Notes under the pieces: model-generated
Databases searched by the model: none
The model's input: only the letters and a program-made list of their open reading frames with translations
What the model was told of the DNA's origin: nothing
Shown: positions 16,401 to 24,721 of the stretch, one piece after another
Layout: every line of letters begins with the position of its first letter
How positions within the stretch are numbered: position 1 is the stretch's first letter
Program-made: the position numbers and the translations under genes
NCBI GenBank assembly: GCA_036833635.1
Contig: DAITPJ010000001.1
Coordinates: forward strand, 21,251 to 85,250
Reading direction: 5' to 3'
Source: Terrimesophilobacter sp036833635
Lineage (GTDB): Bacteria; Actinomycetota; Actinomycetes; Actinomycetales; Microbacteriaceae
DNA length: 64,000 nt

Positions 16401-19400
16401 GGGTCGAAGACAAGTTGCGCTCCGACGCCGTCGCTCGGCAGGTAGTCGGTGATGACCGGATTCACGATGGGCCAGTTGCCGGTATTCGTCGCGCTGAGTG
16501 TGTAGTTGAAGATGCGCCCCGGCGCTTTCACGCCGGCCGGAGTCTTGTGAACCCGCACCCCTGTCGTCGCGTATGCGTAGAGGTAGTTTGCAGTATTCGT
16601 CGCAGAAGCCGTCTTCCCCCAGACCCCCACGACGTCGGCCTGGAGCGCGTTCGTCGTGCGACCGGCGACGGTTTCGCCGGGCGACGGCGCGTTGCCCGGG
16701 TAGTTCGTGAGGACCGGATCACCGCTCCGCAGGTCGACCCGGCGCTGCACGAGGAGCGGAATCGCCACGGCCGGCGCCTGCGGGTTCTCCCACTGGGTGT
16801 TGTCGCTGCGGCGGTAGGTCACACGCAGCCCTTCGACCTGGCTCGCCGTCACGCCGGAAGGGAGGAAGTTCGCACGCGCCTGCGCCTGGTTCTTCCAGGT
16901 CCCCCCACCCACCCAGGTTCCGCCACGAGCCGTGCAGCCCGCATCCGGGCTCGCCGCAATCGCCGTCGCGTCCCAGGTGCTGTTGATGCATGCCTCTACC
17001 TGGACGACCATCCTGCCTGCCGCAATGTCAGGCGAGAAGGTCTGAAGGGTCAGCTGCGCCCCCGACGTCGGAAGCCGGGTGAAGTCGAAGGCGTTCCAGA
17101 ATGTCGCGCGATCGTCGGTGACGGTCAGCGACTGGACTCGCTCGCTGCCGTTCGGCGTTGCATTCAGCGTGAGCCGGATCTCACCCCTGGACGGCTCCGC
17201 CTCCGAGGTTGTAAAGAAGACCTTCGAGGTCGCCACGCCGATCGTCGAGTCGACCACGGCGATGTTCGCGCCATCGATCGCTGCGAGCGTCGCGTCGATG
17301 AAGGTCGGTGCCACCACCGGGCTCGCGCTGTCCCAGCGCCGGTCCGCAACGATCGCCTCGGTCGAGTTGAACACGGTCCCAGCGGCGACCGGGTTGCCCG
17401 TGGCCCGCAGGGTCGCGCGCAGCCCGAGGTCGAAGACGATGACGGCATTCGTCGACGAGCCGACCCCGTTGATGCGACCGGTGTAGCGGATCTGGAACCC
17501 AGTGGCGTCCGCGAGCTGGCTCGCGGTCCAGGCCATCACTGCTGCAGCGACCACCGCCGGCGTGCCGCTGGACACGAGATCGCCGCCAGCGGTTCTCGTC
17601 ACGACGACGGTGAGCCCGGTGGCTCCTGCCGGGTGAGAGAACGAGTGGAACCGAACGAGGTCGAACTGGTCGAAAGGCGAGTCGTTCGGCGTGGCCACAC
17701 TCGTGTTGGGTTCGCTGACGGTGAGGGAGTCGACCTTGCCGACGGTTTGGTTGACCGCGCTGATCATCACCCGGCTCGTCGGCCGCACAGTGACGCTCGA
17801 GTCGGGGATGGGCAAGGCTCCGCCCGTCCAGGTCTTCGTGACGGCGACTGCGAGGTTCGGATCCTGGAGCTGGATCGTGTCCGACGCGCGATCGGTCAGG
17901 GTGCCGCCTCCGGCGAGCGTCGCCTGCGACCAGGCGTCGTTGCGGATGACGCTGTGGCCGCCGGGAATTGTCACGGCCTCGTTGTACTGGTATCCGTCCA
18001 CGACCGGTGAGGTCGCGTCACTGCGAAGGCTGTTCCGCAACTGGAACACGAGGTCGATGCGCCGATTGTGGGCGATCGAGTCGGCGACTCCGCTGCCAGG
18101 GGCGGGGCTCAGCCCGGTGCGGCCGGGCCGTTCACTGAAGACGAACCGGATGGCGACGTACTGGTCCCGCTGGGTCGCGTCGAGCGTTCGCGCCGGGAAG
18201 GCCCCCGCGCAGGGGGCCGCCGCGGTGCACCATCCGGATGGTGTCTCCCACGTGTTCGTCGTGCGGTTGTAGAGCTCGGCGTAGACCTGGTCGTACTGCA
18301 GGAGCGGGTCGAGGGAGTTGCCGATCGCGGGAATGCTCGCGAGGTTGAACGCGTCGTACATGCCCTTCTGGCTCCAGAGGTCCGGTGCAGGGTCCCCCGC
18401 ACCATCGGTCGGCCCGTCGTAGACGACCACCTGGTCGATTTCCGAGTACCCGTCGGTCGACCACGACAAACGGACTCGGGTCTGGTTGTCGTTACGCGTG
18501 TTGATGATGTTCTGCGCACTCGTGTTGCCGACGTTGATGAACGCCTTGTCGAGCAGGTCCGCCGCGCCGGAACCGGGACCACTTGCCACGGGAACGAGCG
18601 TGACCGTCGGGCACGGGTTGGAGGCGGCGACGTTCGACTCGAGCGCGCCTGGGTTGCCGACGCTCGTTCCCTCGGACGCGCTGCAGTTCTGAAGCGACTT
18701 CGCCGCGTTGGGGAGCGGGGTCGCGCTGTCGCGCAACTGCGAGCGCAGCGCGTAGCCGAGGTTCGCCGTGAGGGACTGGCCGGGTTGGAATCCCGTCGTC
18801 GAGTCCCAGCTGAGCTTGACGCCGTAGACATCGTTCCGGATCGCGGTGGGGATGTCGTAGGTGTGCGTGCCGGGCCCGAAGGCCTGCAACACGGTGTACA
18901 CACCCAGAGCGTCGCGATAGGACAGTGTCAGGGTCGCGTCGCCTGGGACCTGAGTGACAACGAGCTGCGTCGCATCGAAGTACCGGTACCAGTCGGTGAG
19001 TCCGGTCGGCGCGCTGGGGTCGACCATCTCGATGTGATCCATCGCCCTCGTTGAATCCGGATACCCGGCCACCGTGGTCGTGAGTGTCGCGATGGTGGAC
19101 TGCCCCGCGCTGGCGCGAATCGAGCCGCGGGTCAGCGACTTCGAGGTCGAGACGTTCACCTGGTCGGAAAGCACCGTCACCGTGTCAGAGGCGAACGCGG
19201 GCCCGACCGCCTGGCTGTATGCGTCGACGCCGGTGACCTGCACCTGGTTGGTGTAGAGCTGGCTGAAGTTGGGGGCGACCTGGGCGGGGTTCGCGTCGAT
19301 CGTGAACGGGATCGTCGCGTTGGCACCCTGCAGCATCGTTCCGGTGAAGGTCACGCTGAAACCGGTCACGCGCTTTCCCGGATCCGCGGCGGGGAGGCCT

Positions 19401-20848
19401 GGTCCCGACCCGCCCGAGGTCGAGGTCGTACCGTCCGAATAGTTGTAGCTGATCGAAACCGAGGTCGCCCCCGCAGGCCAGACGACACCGGTGAAGCCAT
19501 CGAAGATGAGCCCGCCGCCCGCATGCGCCGGCGCCAGCGGGTTGGCGCTGCTGAGCTCCGCGGGGTCGGACGGCTCCGCGATCGTGAGTGAGGCCAGCGG
19601 AATCGACCCGGTGTTGCTGCCCGTAAGAGTGACGGTGGCCGTGGTGAGATTCGACGGCCCGAAGGCGACCGTGGAGATCCGGTCAGGGGTGATCGACTTG
19701 CCCGCCGACACGGCGCTCGTCGCGGCCGTGATGCTGTACGCGGCGGTCACCGGGGTCGTCGCGGTGAGGCTGTCCCGCACGACGGTGGACTGGGCGGTGT
19801 TCGGATGGCTGCCCGCGGTGACTCCGGCCCGGTTCGCGAGAGTCAGCGCGACGCTCGAGGACGCGGCGCGCGGAATCTCCGCGGTCGCCCCGGAGGAGAA
19901 CTCGATGCGAATGCCGCGGGCATCCGCGGGGGTCACGGCGGGCGGCAGGACGAGCGGGTTGCCCACGGCGACCGGTGCCGCCGCCACCCAGCCGGGCGTG
20001 ACGAGCGTCGAGTCCCACAGCGACAGCGTGGCCGAGCTCGCACCGGTGGGCCAGGTGACGGTATCGAGCGATTGGAGGGCGAGGGTGGTCTGGAAGATAT
20101 TGCCTGCAGCCGCGGGGTCGACCGGGTCCTGGATCGTGAGCGTCGAGACCGCGGCGTTCGAGGTGTTGGTTCCACCGAGGGTGAGCTGGGTCGTCAGGCC
20201 GGGTACCGCGATATTCGAGGAGGGAGAGAATGCCTTGGTCGGCTGGGTGGCCAGTTCGAGCGGCACTTCGAGGTCGACGGATGCCGTGCTGGGCACCATG
20301 GGCGCGTTGTCGGCGACCATGTGCGACGTGTTCGCGACCGTGCGCGGAACGGGCGTGTAGTCGAGGTCGGATCGCACCGTCACCGGGATGGTGACGGTGA
20401 CAGTGCCATTCGTGAGTCCCGTCGACCCGGCCGGTTTCACCAGATCCTGATGGAAGGCGATCGTGACCGTCTGTCCGACGACGGTGATGGTTCGCTCCGA
20501 CGCGCTGAGCGCCGGGGTCAGGAGGATGTCTGCCGGATCGGGGAGGATGAACTCGGACGGAACGACATCGGTGAGCACGGCATTCACGCATTCGTCGGTG
20601 AGAACCGAGCACCCGACCTCGATCATCCAGTTGAAGGTGTCGGCGGGGTGGACGAGTGTCGCGTTGGCCGACTTGGTATTGCGGACCGCGGCCGGGTCGG
20701 CCGCGAGCGCCGCGGTCGCCGGCACGATGACGGAGGCAACGACCGCGAGAACGGTCGCGGTGGAGAGCGCCATCCGCGCGGCGAGTCCTCGCGAGCGGCG
20801 GCGCGTCGGGTTCACGCGGGCAGCGATAATCGCGCCAGTGCCAGGCAT
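13436..20848 (-). CDS. Giant LAYTG-anchored surface protein with repeated DUF11/DUF5979-type domains
   Basis: A 2470-residue secreted protein. The N-terminus has an Arg-rich stretch and a signal peptide (MALSTATVLAVVASVIVPA, then ATAALAADP). The body is Ser/Thr/Asp-rich beta-sandwich repeats of DUF11 type, with dissimilar repeats up to about residue 1800. From there about five ~110-residue DUF5979-like domains follow, each opening with a version of ITKTFAG or SKTV and containing a CTVTET or CVVEET motif. The C-terminus is LAYTG (2426-2430), a hydrophobic helix and an RRRPGRRMRR tail, a class E sortase signal. GAGGAT precedes the ATG. Expected role: cell-surface adhesin or stalk; the ligand is unknown. 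Confidence 0.85.
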   Translation of the reverse strand: MPGTGAIIAARVNPTRRRSRGLAARMALSTATVLAVVASVIVPATAALAADPAAVRNTKSANATLVHPADTFNWMIEVGCSVLTDECVNAVLTDVVPSEFILPDPADILLTPALSASERTITVVGQTVTIAFHQDLVKPAGSTGLTNGTVTVTIPVTVRSDLDYTPVPRTVANTSHMVADNAPMVPSTASVDLEVPLELATQPTKAFSPSSNIAVPGLTTQLTLGGTNTSNAAVSTLTIQDPVDPAAAGNIFQTTLALQSLDTVTWPTGASSATLSLWDSTLVTPGWVAAAPVAVGNPLVLPPAVTPADARGIRIEFSSGATAEIPRAASSSVALTLANRAGVTAGSHPNTAQSTVVRDSLTATTPVTAAYSITAATSAVSAGKSITPDRISTVAFGPSNLTTATVTLTGSNTGSIPLASLTIAEPSDPAELSSANPLAPAHAGGGLIFDGFTGVVWPAGATSVSISYNYSDGTTSTSGGSGPGLPAADPGKRVTGFSVTFTGTMLQGANATIPFTIDANPAQVAPNFSQLYTNQVQVTGVDAYSQAVGPAFASDTVTVLSDQVNVSTSKSLTRGSIRASAGQSTIATLTTTVAGYPDSTRAMDHIEMVDPSAPTGLTDWYRYFDATQLVVTQVPGDATLTLSYRDALGVYTVLQAFGPGTHTYDIPTAIRNDVYGVKLSWDSTTGFQPGQSLTANLGYALRSQLRDSATPLPNAAKSLQNCSASEGTSVGNPGALESNVAASNPCPTVTLVPVASGPGSGAADLLDKAFINVGNTSAQNIINTRNDNQTRVRLSWSTDGYSEIDQVVVYDGPTDGAGDPAPDLWSQKGMYDAFNLASIPAIGNSLDPLLQYDQVYAELYNRTTNTWETPSGWCTAAAPCAGAFPARTLDATQRDQYVAIRFVFSERPGRTGLSPAPGSGVADSIAHNRRIDLVFQLRNSLRSDATSPVVDGYQYNEAVTIPGGHSVIRNDAWSQATLAGGGTLTDRASDTIQLQDPNLAVAVTKTWTGGALPIPDSSVTVRPTSRVMISAVNQTVGKVDSLTVSEPNTSVATPNDSPFDQFDLVRFHSFSHPAGATGLTVVVTRTAGGDLVSSGTPAVVAAAVMAWTASQLADATGFQIRYTGRINGVGSSTNAVIVFDLGLRATLRATGNPVAAGTVFNSTEAIVADRRWDSASPVVAPTFIDATLAAIDGANIAVVDSTIGVATSKVFFTTSEAEPSRGEIRLTLNATPNGSERVQSLTVTDDRATFWNAFDFTRLPTSGAQLTLQTFSPDIAAGRMVVQVEACINSTWDATAIAASPDAGCTARGGTWVGGGTWKNQAQARANFLPSGVTASQVEGLRVTYRRSDNTQWENPQAPAVAIPLLVQRRVDLRSGDPVLTNYPGNAPSPGETVAGRTTNALQADVVGVWGKTASATNTANYLYAYATTGVRVHKTPAGVKAPGRIFNYTLSATNTGNWPIVNPVITDYLPSDGVGAQLVFDPDNPWTYTYALAGSAPTPANGTALPTGTSGPIVAVQADGYGPQKITYSFPADSVLEVGQTYTITIPMMFRPGLVNNTNVTNSFSIRGDRQFDTCTAPAGFSASYDSATRECSTATTVRPSEQAALRALMTVKADLDIDYPTDQGFTGASGCAALIDSDGFSRLPCIPLTLPGQKETWRLTAQNTGTTQMPRLVLSTRLPDVADSTILDGFLRNSRWAAGFADEITANLGIPGATMTVYYTTATAPCKLVLQNPTNANACGSDPATGWAVWTAGSLADPTVVTALQFVIDFPSSHLFQPAEIVTIDVLTRTAALSSTPGADTVASNSLSASAITRTGVTDTAVTALDYSVVSVALATGSVLLDKEVTGPAASFIPNGQVFAGDLVCSSLGEVVTRPFTLTADTSTVPATVPGVQFDNLPGGATCTVTETNASGQTTYTATTITVDPLADPTALPTVQLVNDYQLAGIRISKTVTTTAGVIPEDYAFSVGCTFLGAAVPLAAADSAFVLDDTQARTILGIPANSDCVVTETDAKGADGTIMTAQTAPARPGSAVVVDNVARTATFTRLSPDTVSGVTNVANADNRFDAPAALIVTKRFAGSGSAQFGLDKTFSVDVQCTFGATTQYAGIVQLDASNAWQIVLENIIAGSSCTFTEVGLQGADAVVVTPNDGTDTSVGVLVVPGPTQAVPSPIVDIDVRNWYLTGSVEITKTFAGDTGAIDKFARLPVPEIEFEFQLSCTRDGVAVVIPGGSTRIVTAASPVAQYTGLASGADCVVEETRDGGASATRILDENGNDLIDGEFTVTLDAAVLSAADQAQDGISIENTFRFADVSAAKKVVDASGTRGAGPFEVTLECTLDGRSIDPAEPGAAVIRDGETVTWTELAEGADCTVEETRTGGAVRTTAALTAADGSLGSAVETTAIDLLPLRWTGDPAPNRVEFVNSFRLAYTGSNADPGLLLLVPLGLILAGGLLVGIGVLRRRPGRRMRRAH

Positions 20849-21021
20849 TAAACATCCTCGAGTCGGGTCGGAGGCATCGGGTCGCGGACGCCCGGTCGCG
20901 TCGTGTGAATCGGGTTATCACGACGCCGAGGTCCGGCTAGCAGGTGGCAACCGATATATTGAAACCGCCGCCTGCCTCACCACACTATGGCTCAGGGCCG
21001 ATGGTCGGGCGTTCCCATCCA

Positions 21022-21037
21022 CCCCCAATGATGGGGG
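21022..21037. promoter_or_regulatory. CCCCCA/TGGGGG palindrome between putA-like gene and the giant surface protein gene
   Basis: CCCCCAATGATGGGGG on the plus strand is a perfect 6-bp inverted repeat with a 4-bp loop, 42 bp after the putA-like stop and 174 bp before the surface protein start. It could act as a terminator hairpin for the first or an operator for the second. No T-tract follows. The rest of the 20849-21078 gap holds no gene; no confident promoter was identified there. Confidence 0.4.
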
Positions 21038-21078
21038 AGTCATGAGCTGTCCAGTCGAGGCGCGGCTCGCTCATGTCG

Positions 21079-24000
21079 TCAGGCGAAGCGGAAACCGAGC
21101 ATCGCGGGATCGGGCCTCCCGAGCCGCACGGTCGACATCCGCAGCGACTGCTCGATGAGGAAGGGCAGCAGTTCGACGGCGCCGCTCGTCGTCACGGGAT
21201 CGGCGTAGGCGGCAATGCCTGGCTGCCCGTGGAGCACGCGGGCGAGGATGAGTCGGTCCTTCTCAGGGTCGTGCCCGCCGATGAGCCGGATGCGCGTCGT
21301 CACGATGTCGCCTGCCTGCACGCGTGCGCGCCATCGCGCGTCGGACTCCACGAGAACCTCAGCCACCCCGATCGGCGAGTCCGGGGTTCCGAAGAGGTCG
21401 ATGAGTCTGGCGTGGAGAGGGAGCGCGGTGCTGATCGCGACGGGGGCGCCCGCAAGCGTCGCTGCGGCGAGCACCCTCACGAGGTGGGCATGGGGTGCAC
21501 CCTCCGCAACACGAACGGTCACCGGGACAGGACTGTATCTCAGGAGCGTCCGCTCAATCTCGAGTCCGCCGAGTTCGTGTGCGCCGGCGAGACCTCGCCA
21601 CGCCTCGGCGTCGCTCAGGGCCGCCTCGCGCACCGAGCCGAACTCTTCGAAGTCCATCGACGGCAGGGCGGAGTCGATGAGCCGCGCGACCGGTTCGTCG
21701 ATCCCCTCGAGCGTCACGGTCGCTGCGGGTTCCGTCGGCCTCGGCCACCAGCGTCCGAGTGCGATGAGGTCGTTCGGCCCGCCGAATGCGGCGCCCGGGC
21801 CGATGCGCGAGCGGTTCCAGCCGCCGAAGGGCGCAAGCGTGCCTGCGTCGGGAAGCACGGGCAGGTTCGCGAAGAGCATGCCGGCCTGCGCCCGGGCCGT
21901 CCACAGCGCAAGCTCGGCGGCGTCGAGCGAATGGAGGCCAGCGGAAAGTCCGAAGCCCGGCGCGTTCTGCAGCTCGATCGCTTCGTCGAGCGTGGCCGCC
22001 CTCATGATCCCGAGCACTGGCGCCCGGTTCTCCCTGAACCGGAATGGCGACCCTGGGCGAACGCCGTCGCGGAGCCCAGGCGACCAGAGTCGGCCGGCCT
22101 CATCGAGCCGCCGCGGCCGAACGAGCCAGCTCTCGCCCGCTTCGAGCACGTCGAGGGCCTCGAGCGTGCGCCCGGATGCCGGTCGTGCCAGGGCGGAGAT
22201 CCCCGTGCCGGCCGTGCCAGGCCGGCCGACGGGTACGGAGGCGACGGCGTCGCGGAGCCGGCCGAGAAAGCGGGTGTTGTCGCCAGCGCTCCCCACGAGA
22301 ATCACGACGTCCGTCGCGGTCGACGACTGGCCCGCATGGTCGAACGCGCTCGCGACGATGTCGGGTACGGCTGCCTCGAGGTCTGCGCTCGGTGTCACGA
22401 TGATCGCGTTGCGACCACCCGTCGTGGCCATGAGGGGCAACTCGGCGCGCCACGAGTGGAAGAGTTTGGCCGTATGTCGGCTGCCCTCGAGCACGACGCG
22501 GTCGACGCGCGCGTCGGTGATGAGTTCCCGCGCGAGTTCCCCCTCGTCGTCGAGGATCCCGAGGACATCCTGCGGAACACCGCCCGCGATGAGCGTCTCG
22601 ATGAGCACTGCGGAACTTCGCCGCGTCTCGGGAGCGGTCTTGAGAATGACCGCGCTTCCGGCGGCGAGCGCGGTCAGCACCGTCCCCGCCGTGCGCGCGA
22701 TGGGCCCGGATCTCGGCGAGACGACCACCGTGAGCCTCGGCGGGCTGTAGACCGCGTCGGAGATCTTGTCGAGCGCGCGAGCGTTCTGCGCTGCGCGCAG
22801 GGCGCGGCCGATGGCGGCGGTGACCTCGGCATCCGCCTCGTCGATGAGAAGGCCGCTTTCGCTCACGGCGACCTCGATGAGCAGCCCCCGCCACTCTGCG
22901 AAGATCTCAGCGACGCTCGCGAGAACCGTCGCGCGCGTTGCGCCGCGCCTCTGGCCCCATTCGGTCCCGGCCGCCGCGGTGCGCTCCACGAGCGCCCGGA
23001 TGCCGGCGGCATCCTGGATCCTGGTGCGCGCGAGGAGACCCTCCCCCGCCGCGGACTCGCGAGCGCGCTCGAAGACGCCCGCCGCCCACTCCCGCGCCGC
23101 CTCGACCGTGAAGTCGGCGGTGACGGCACGCACGGCGTCAGAGCGTCGGTGCGGTGCTGGTGGCGCCTCGGATGCGCGGACGAGCGCCGAATGGAAGCGC
23201 TCCTCCTCTCGGCCGAACGCCGCCTCATCCGAGCCCATCGCGGCGGCGAGCGAGAGGAAATCCCCCGCGCGGTCGCCCGCGGCGAGGTCGCGCAGGCGGC
23301 GGACGAGGTAGGGAATGGCAAGCCCCAGCTGGCCATGCTGCACGACGGGTGCATAGACCCGGATGCCGCCCAGGTCCCGCCGCGCCGCCGCCGCCTGGCT
23401 CGTGGCGACCCCCAGCATGAACTCGTGCTCGAGGCTCCGCTCGACGCGCCGCCGGCGGGCGAGACGCCACGCCCATGCCGCGTCGAAGAGATTGTGCGTC
23501 GCGACGACGACGCGCACCGTGCCGGCGAGGGCGGGCGTGAGCAACCGGTCGATGATCCTGAGGAACTGGGCGTCGGTCTCCAGCCGGCTCGCGACGGGCG
23601 CTGCCGGGATGCCGCGACGGAGCGCCTCGGCGTGTTCCTCCCCGAGCTGCTCTCCCTTCGTGACCCTGATCGTGAGCGGCGCCCGCGCGTTCGTGCGCTT
23701 CCTTGCCCAGGAGGCAAGGTCCTCCGCCGTCGGCAGCGACTCCGGCAGGTAGGAAGGCAGGCCGATCCCCAACTCCAGTTCCGGGTGGTGATTCCCGAGC
23801 CGCGTCATGACCCGAAGCGTGAGCTCGAGTTCGTCGAGTCGCTGCACGTCGAACTCGATCGACTTTCCCGGGCGTCCGGCGAGTTCGCACAGGGGCTCGA
23901 GCAGCTCGACGGCGTGGTCGACGACGCCGTCGAGATCCACGAGGCGCGGTCGCCCCACGACAGACGAAAGCGAGATCGAGACGGTCGGAACATCCGGTCG

Positions 24001-24522
24001 CGCGAGGAGCTCCCTGGCATCGGCGACCTGGCGATCCGCCTCCCTGCGCCCACTCGCGACGGCGGTCACCGGCGCGAGAACGGGACGGATGCCCCCTGGC
24101 TCGGCGAGTTCGGCGAGTTGCTTTCCGAGCTCAGGGCCGTCGAGCCGAATGAGCAGTGGGCCGACGGTCCTCAGGAACGCATCCCTCGCGAGCGGAACCA
24201 TGGGAGCGGGCAGGAGCGATGCGAACCCGCCGGCGAACTGCGCGCCGAGCTCGGAGTACCAGGGAAGTGCGTCGGGAATGCTGTGGGAAAGGCTCTCGAG
24301 GTTGCGCCCGGCCACCCTGAGGTCGTCCGGCCGGAGGACGCCGTAGACGAAACCGATGGCGAAGTCGGCGCCGGCCGGATCCGCGAGAAGCTCATTGAGC
24401 CGGGATTCGGATGCCGGACTCTCGATGAGCGCAGCGGCATCCAGCCATCGCCGCACTGTGGCCGTGGCCTCGTCGGCGAGCTCGGCGACCGGCACGGGCA
24501 TGGCGCGATCGCGCAAGTCCAT
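21079..24522 (-). CDS. PutA-like bifunctional protein: proline dehydrogenase plus degenerate P5C dehydrogenase domain
   Basis: An 1147-residue protein with the layout of actinobacterial PutA. The PRODH barrel (about 120-450) keeps the Lys in RVTKG (289), Asp317, ATHN (341-344) and the LVRR pair (408-409), so FAD-linked proline oxidation looks intact. The aldehyde dehydrogenase half (about 500-1000) keeps the fold (PFGGWNRS, GGPNDLIALGRWW) but not the catalytic residues. The usual PWNFP is PRSGP (about 603-607), the LAETSGKNA Glu is Thr700 in MATTGGRNA, and the HAGQKCSA Cys is Ser734 in HAGQSSTA. By comparison with remembered consensus it should not oxidise P5C. It has its own leaderless promoter. 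Confidence 0.85.
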   Translation of the reverse strand: MDLRDRAMPVPVAELADEATATVRRWLDAAALIESPASESRLNELLADPAGADFAIGFVYGVLRPDDLRVAGRNLESLSHSIPDALPWYSELGAQFAGGFASLLPAPMVPLARDAFLRTVGPLLIRLDGPELGKQLAELAEPGGIRPVLAPVTAVASGRREADRQVADARELLARPDVPTVSISLSSVVGRPRLVDLDGVVDHAVELLEPLCELAGRPGKSIEFDVQRLDELELTLRVMTRLGNHHPELELGIGLPSYLPESLPTAEDLASWARKRTNARAPLTIRVTKGEQLGEEHAEALRRGIPAAPVASRLETDAQFLRIIDRLLTPALAGTVRVVVATHNLFDAAWAWRLARRRRVERSLEHEFMLGVATSQAAAARRDLGGIRVYAPVVQHGQLGLAIPYLVRRLRDLAAGDRAGDFLSLAAAMGSDEAAFGREEERFHSALVRASEAPPAPHRRSDAVRAVTADFTVEAAREWAAGVFERARESAAGEGLLARTRIQDAAGIRALVERTAAAGTEWGQRRGATRATVLASVAEIFAEWRGLLIEVAVSESGLLIDEADAEVTAAIGRALRAAQNARALDKISDAVYSPPRLTVVVSPRSGPIARTAGTVLTALAAGSAVILKTAPETRRSSAVLIETLIAGGVPQDVLGILDDEGELARELITDARVDRVVLEGSRHTAKLFHSWRAELPLMATTGGRNAIIVTPSADLEAAVPDIVASAFDHAGQSSTATDVVILVGSAGDNTRFLGRLRDAVASVPVGRPGTAGTGISALARPASGRTLEALDVLEAGESWLVRPRRLDEAGRLWSPGLRDGVRPGSPFRFRENRAPVLGIMRAATLDEAIELQNAPGFGLSAGLHSLDAAELALWTARAQAGMLFANLPVLPDAGTLAPFGGWNRSRIGPGAAFGGPNDLIALGRWWPRPTEPAATVTLEGIDEPVARLIDSALPSMDFEEFGSVREAALSDAEAWRGLAGAHELGGLEIERTLLRYSPVPVTVRVAEGAPHAHLVRVLAAATLAGAPVAISTALPLHARLIDLFGTPDSPIGVAEVLVESDARWRARVQAGDIVTTRIRLIGGHDPEKDRLILARVLHGQPGIAAYADPVTTSGAVELLPFLIEQSLRMSTVRLGRPDPAMLGFRFA

Positions 24523-24528
24523 GCGAAA

Positions 24529-24534
24529 AGCCTA
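24529..24534 (-). promoter_or_regulatory. Leaderless -10 box of the putA-like gene
   Basis: TAGGCT (minus strand), exactly 6 bp before the ATG at 24522; no ribosome binding site between. Confidence 0.6.
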
Positions 24535-24682
24535 CTTGGCCACCCTGAGACCCCAGCGGGATGCCGCGCTGCCCTCCAATGATGCCCGTTCGGACGAGCC
24601 AGGCCGCCGATGCGCAAACACTCGTCCGCTCCGGCATCATTCGCGGCACGTCGGCGCCCGCCGGGCCGCCCGACGCACTCGG

Positions 24683-24688
24683 TAGGCT
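24683..24688 (+). promoter_or_regulatory. Leaderless -10 box before a leader peptide
   Basis: TAGGCT followed by CGGACC and ATG at 24695. The same string TAGGCTCGGACCATG recurs before the S4-domain gene at 48753-48767. Confidence 0.55.
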
Positions 24689-24694
24689 CGGACC

Positions 24695-24721
24695 ATGACA
24701 ACGGCGACCCTCGGATCATGA
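24695..24721 (+). CDS. Leaderless 8-residue leader peptide overlapping the next start codon
   Basis: ATG at 24695 lies 6 bp after the TAGGCT box and opens a frame for MTTATLGS, ending in TGA at 24719-24721. The stop overlaps the ATG of the flavoprotein gene (ATGA). The flavoprotein ATG has no Shine-Dalgarno sequence, so its translation may depend on ribosomes finishing this short frame. The element is inferred from spacing only; there is no proof that the peptide is made. Confidence 0.45.
   Translation: MTTATLGS

Noticed and set aside
21073..24582. Very long open frames opposite real genes, for example opposite the putA-like gene, opposite the giant surface protein (15035-18010) and opposite purA (11480-13108)
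   Set aside because: They follow the third-position GC pattern of the sense gene, are rich in Arg, Gly and Asp, and show no domain motifs. They are shadows of strong coding frames in high-GC DNA.
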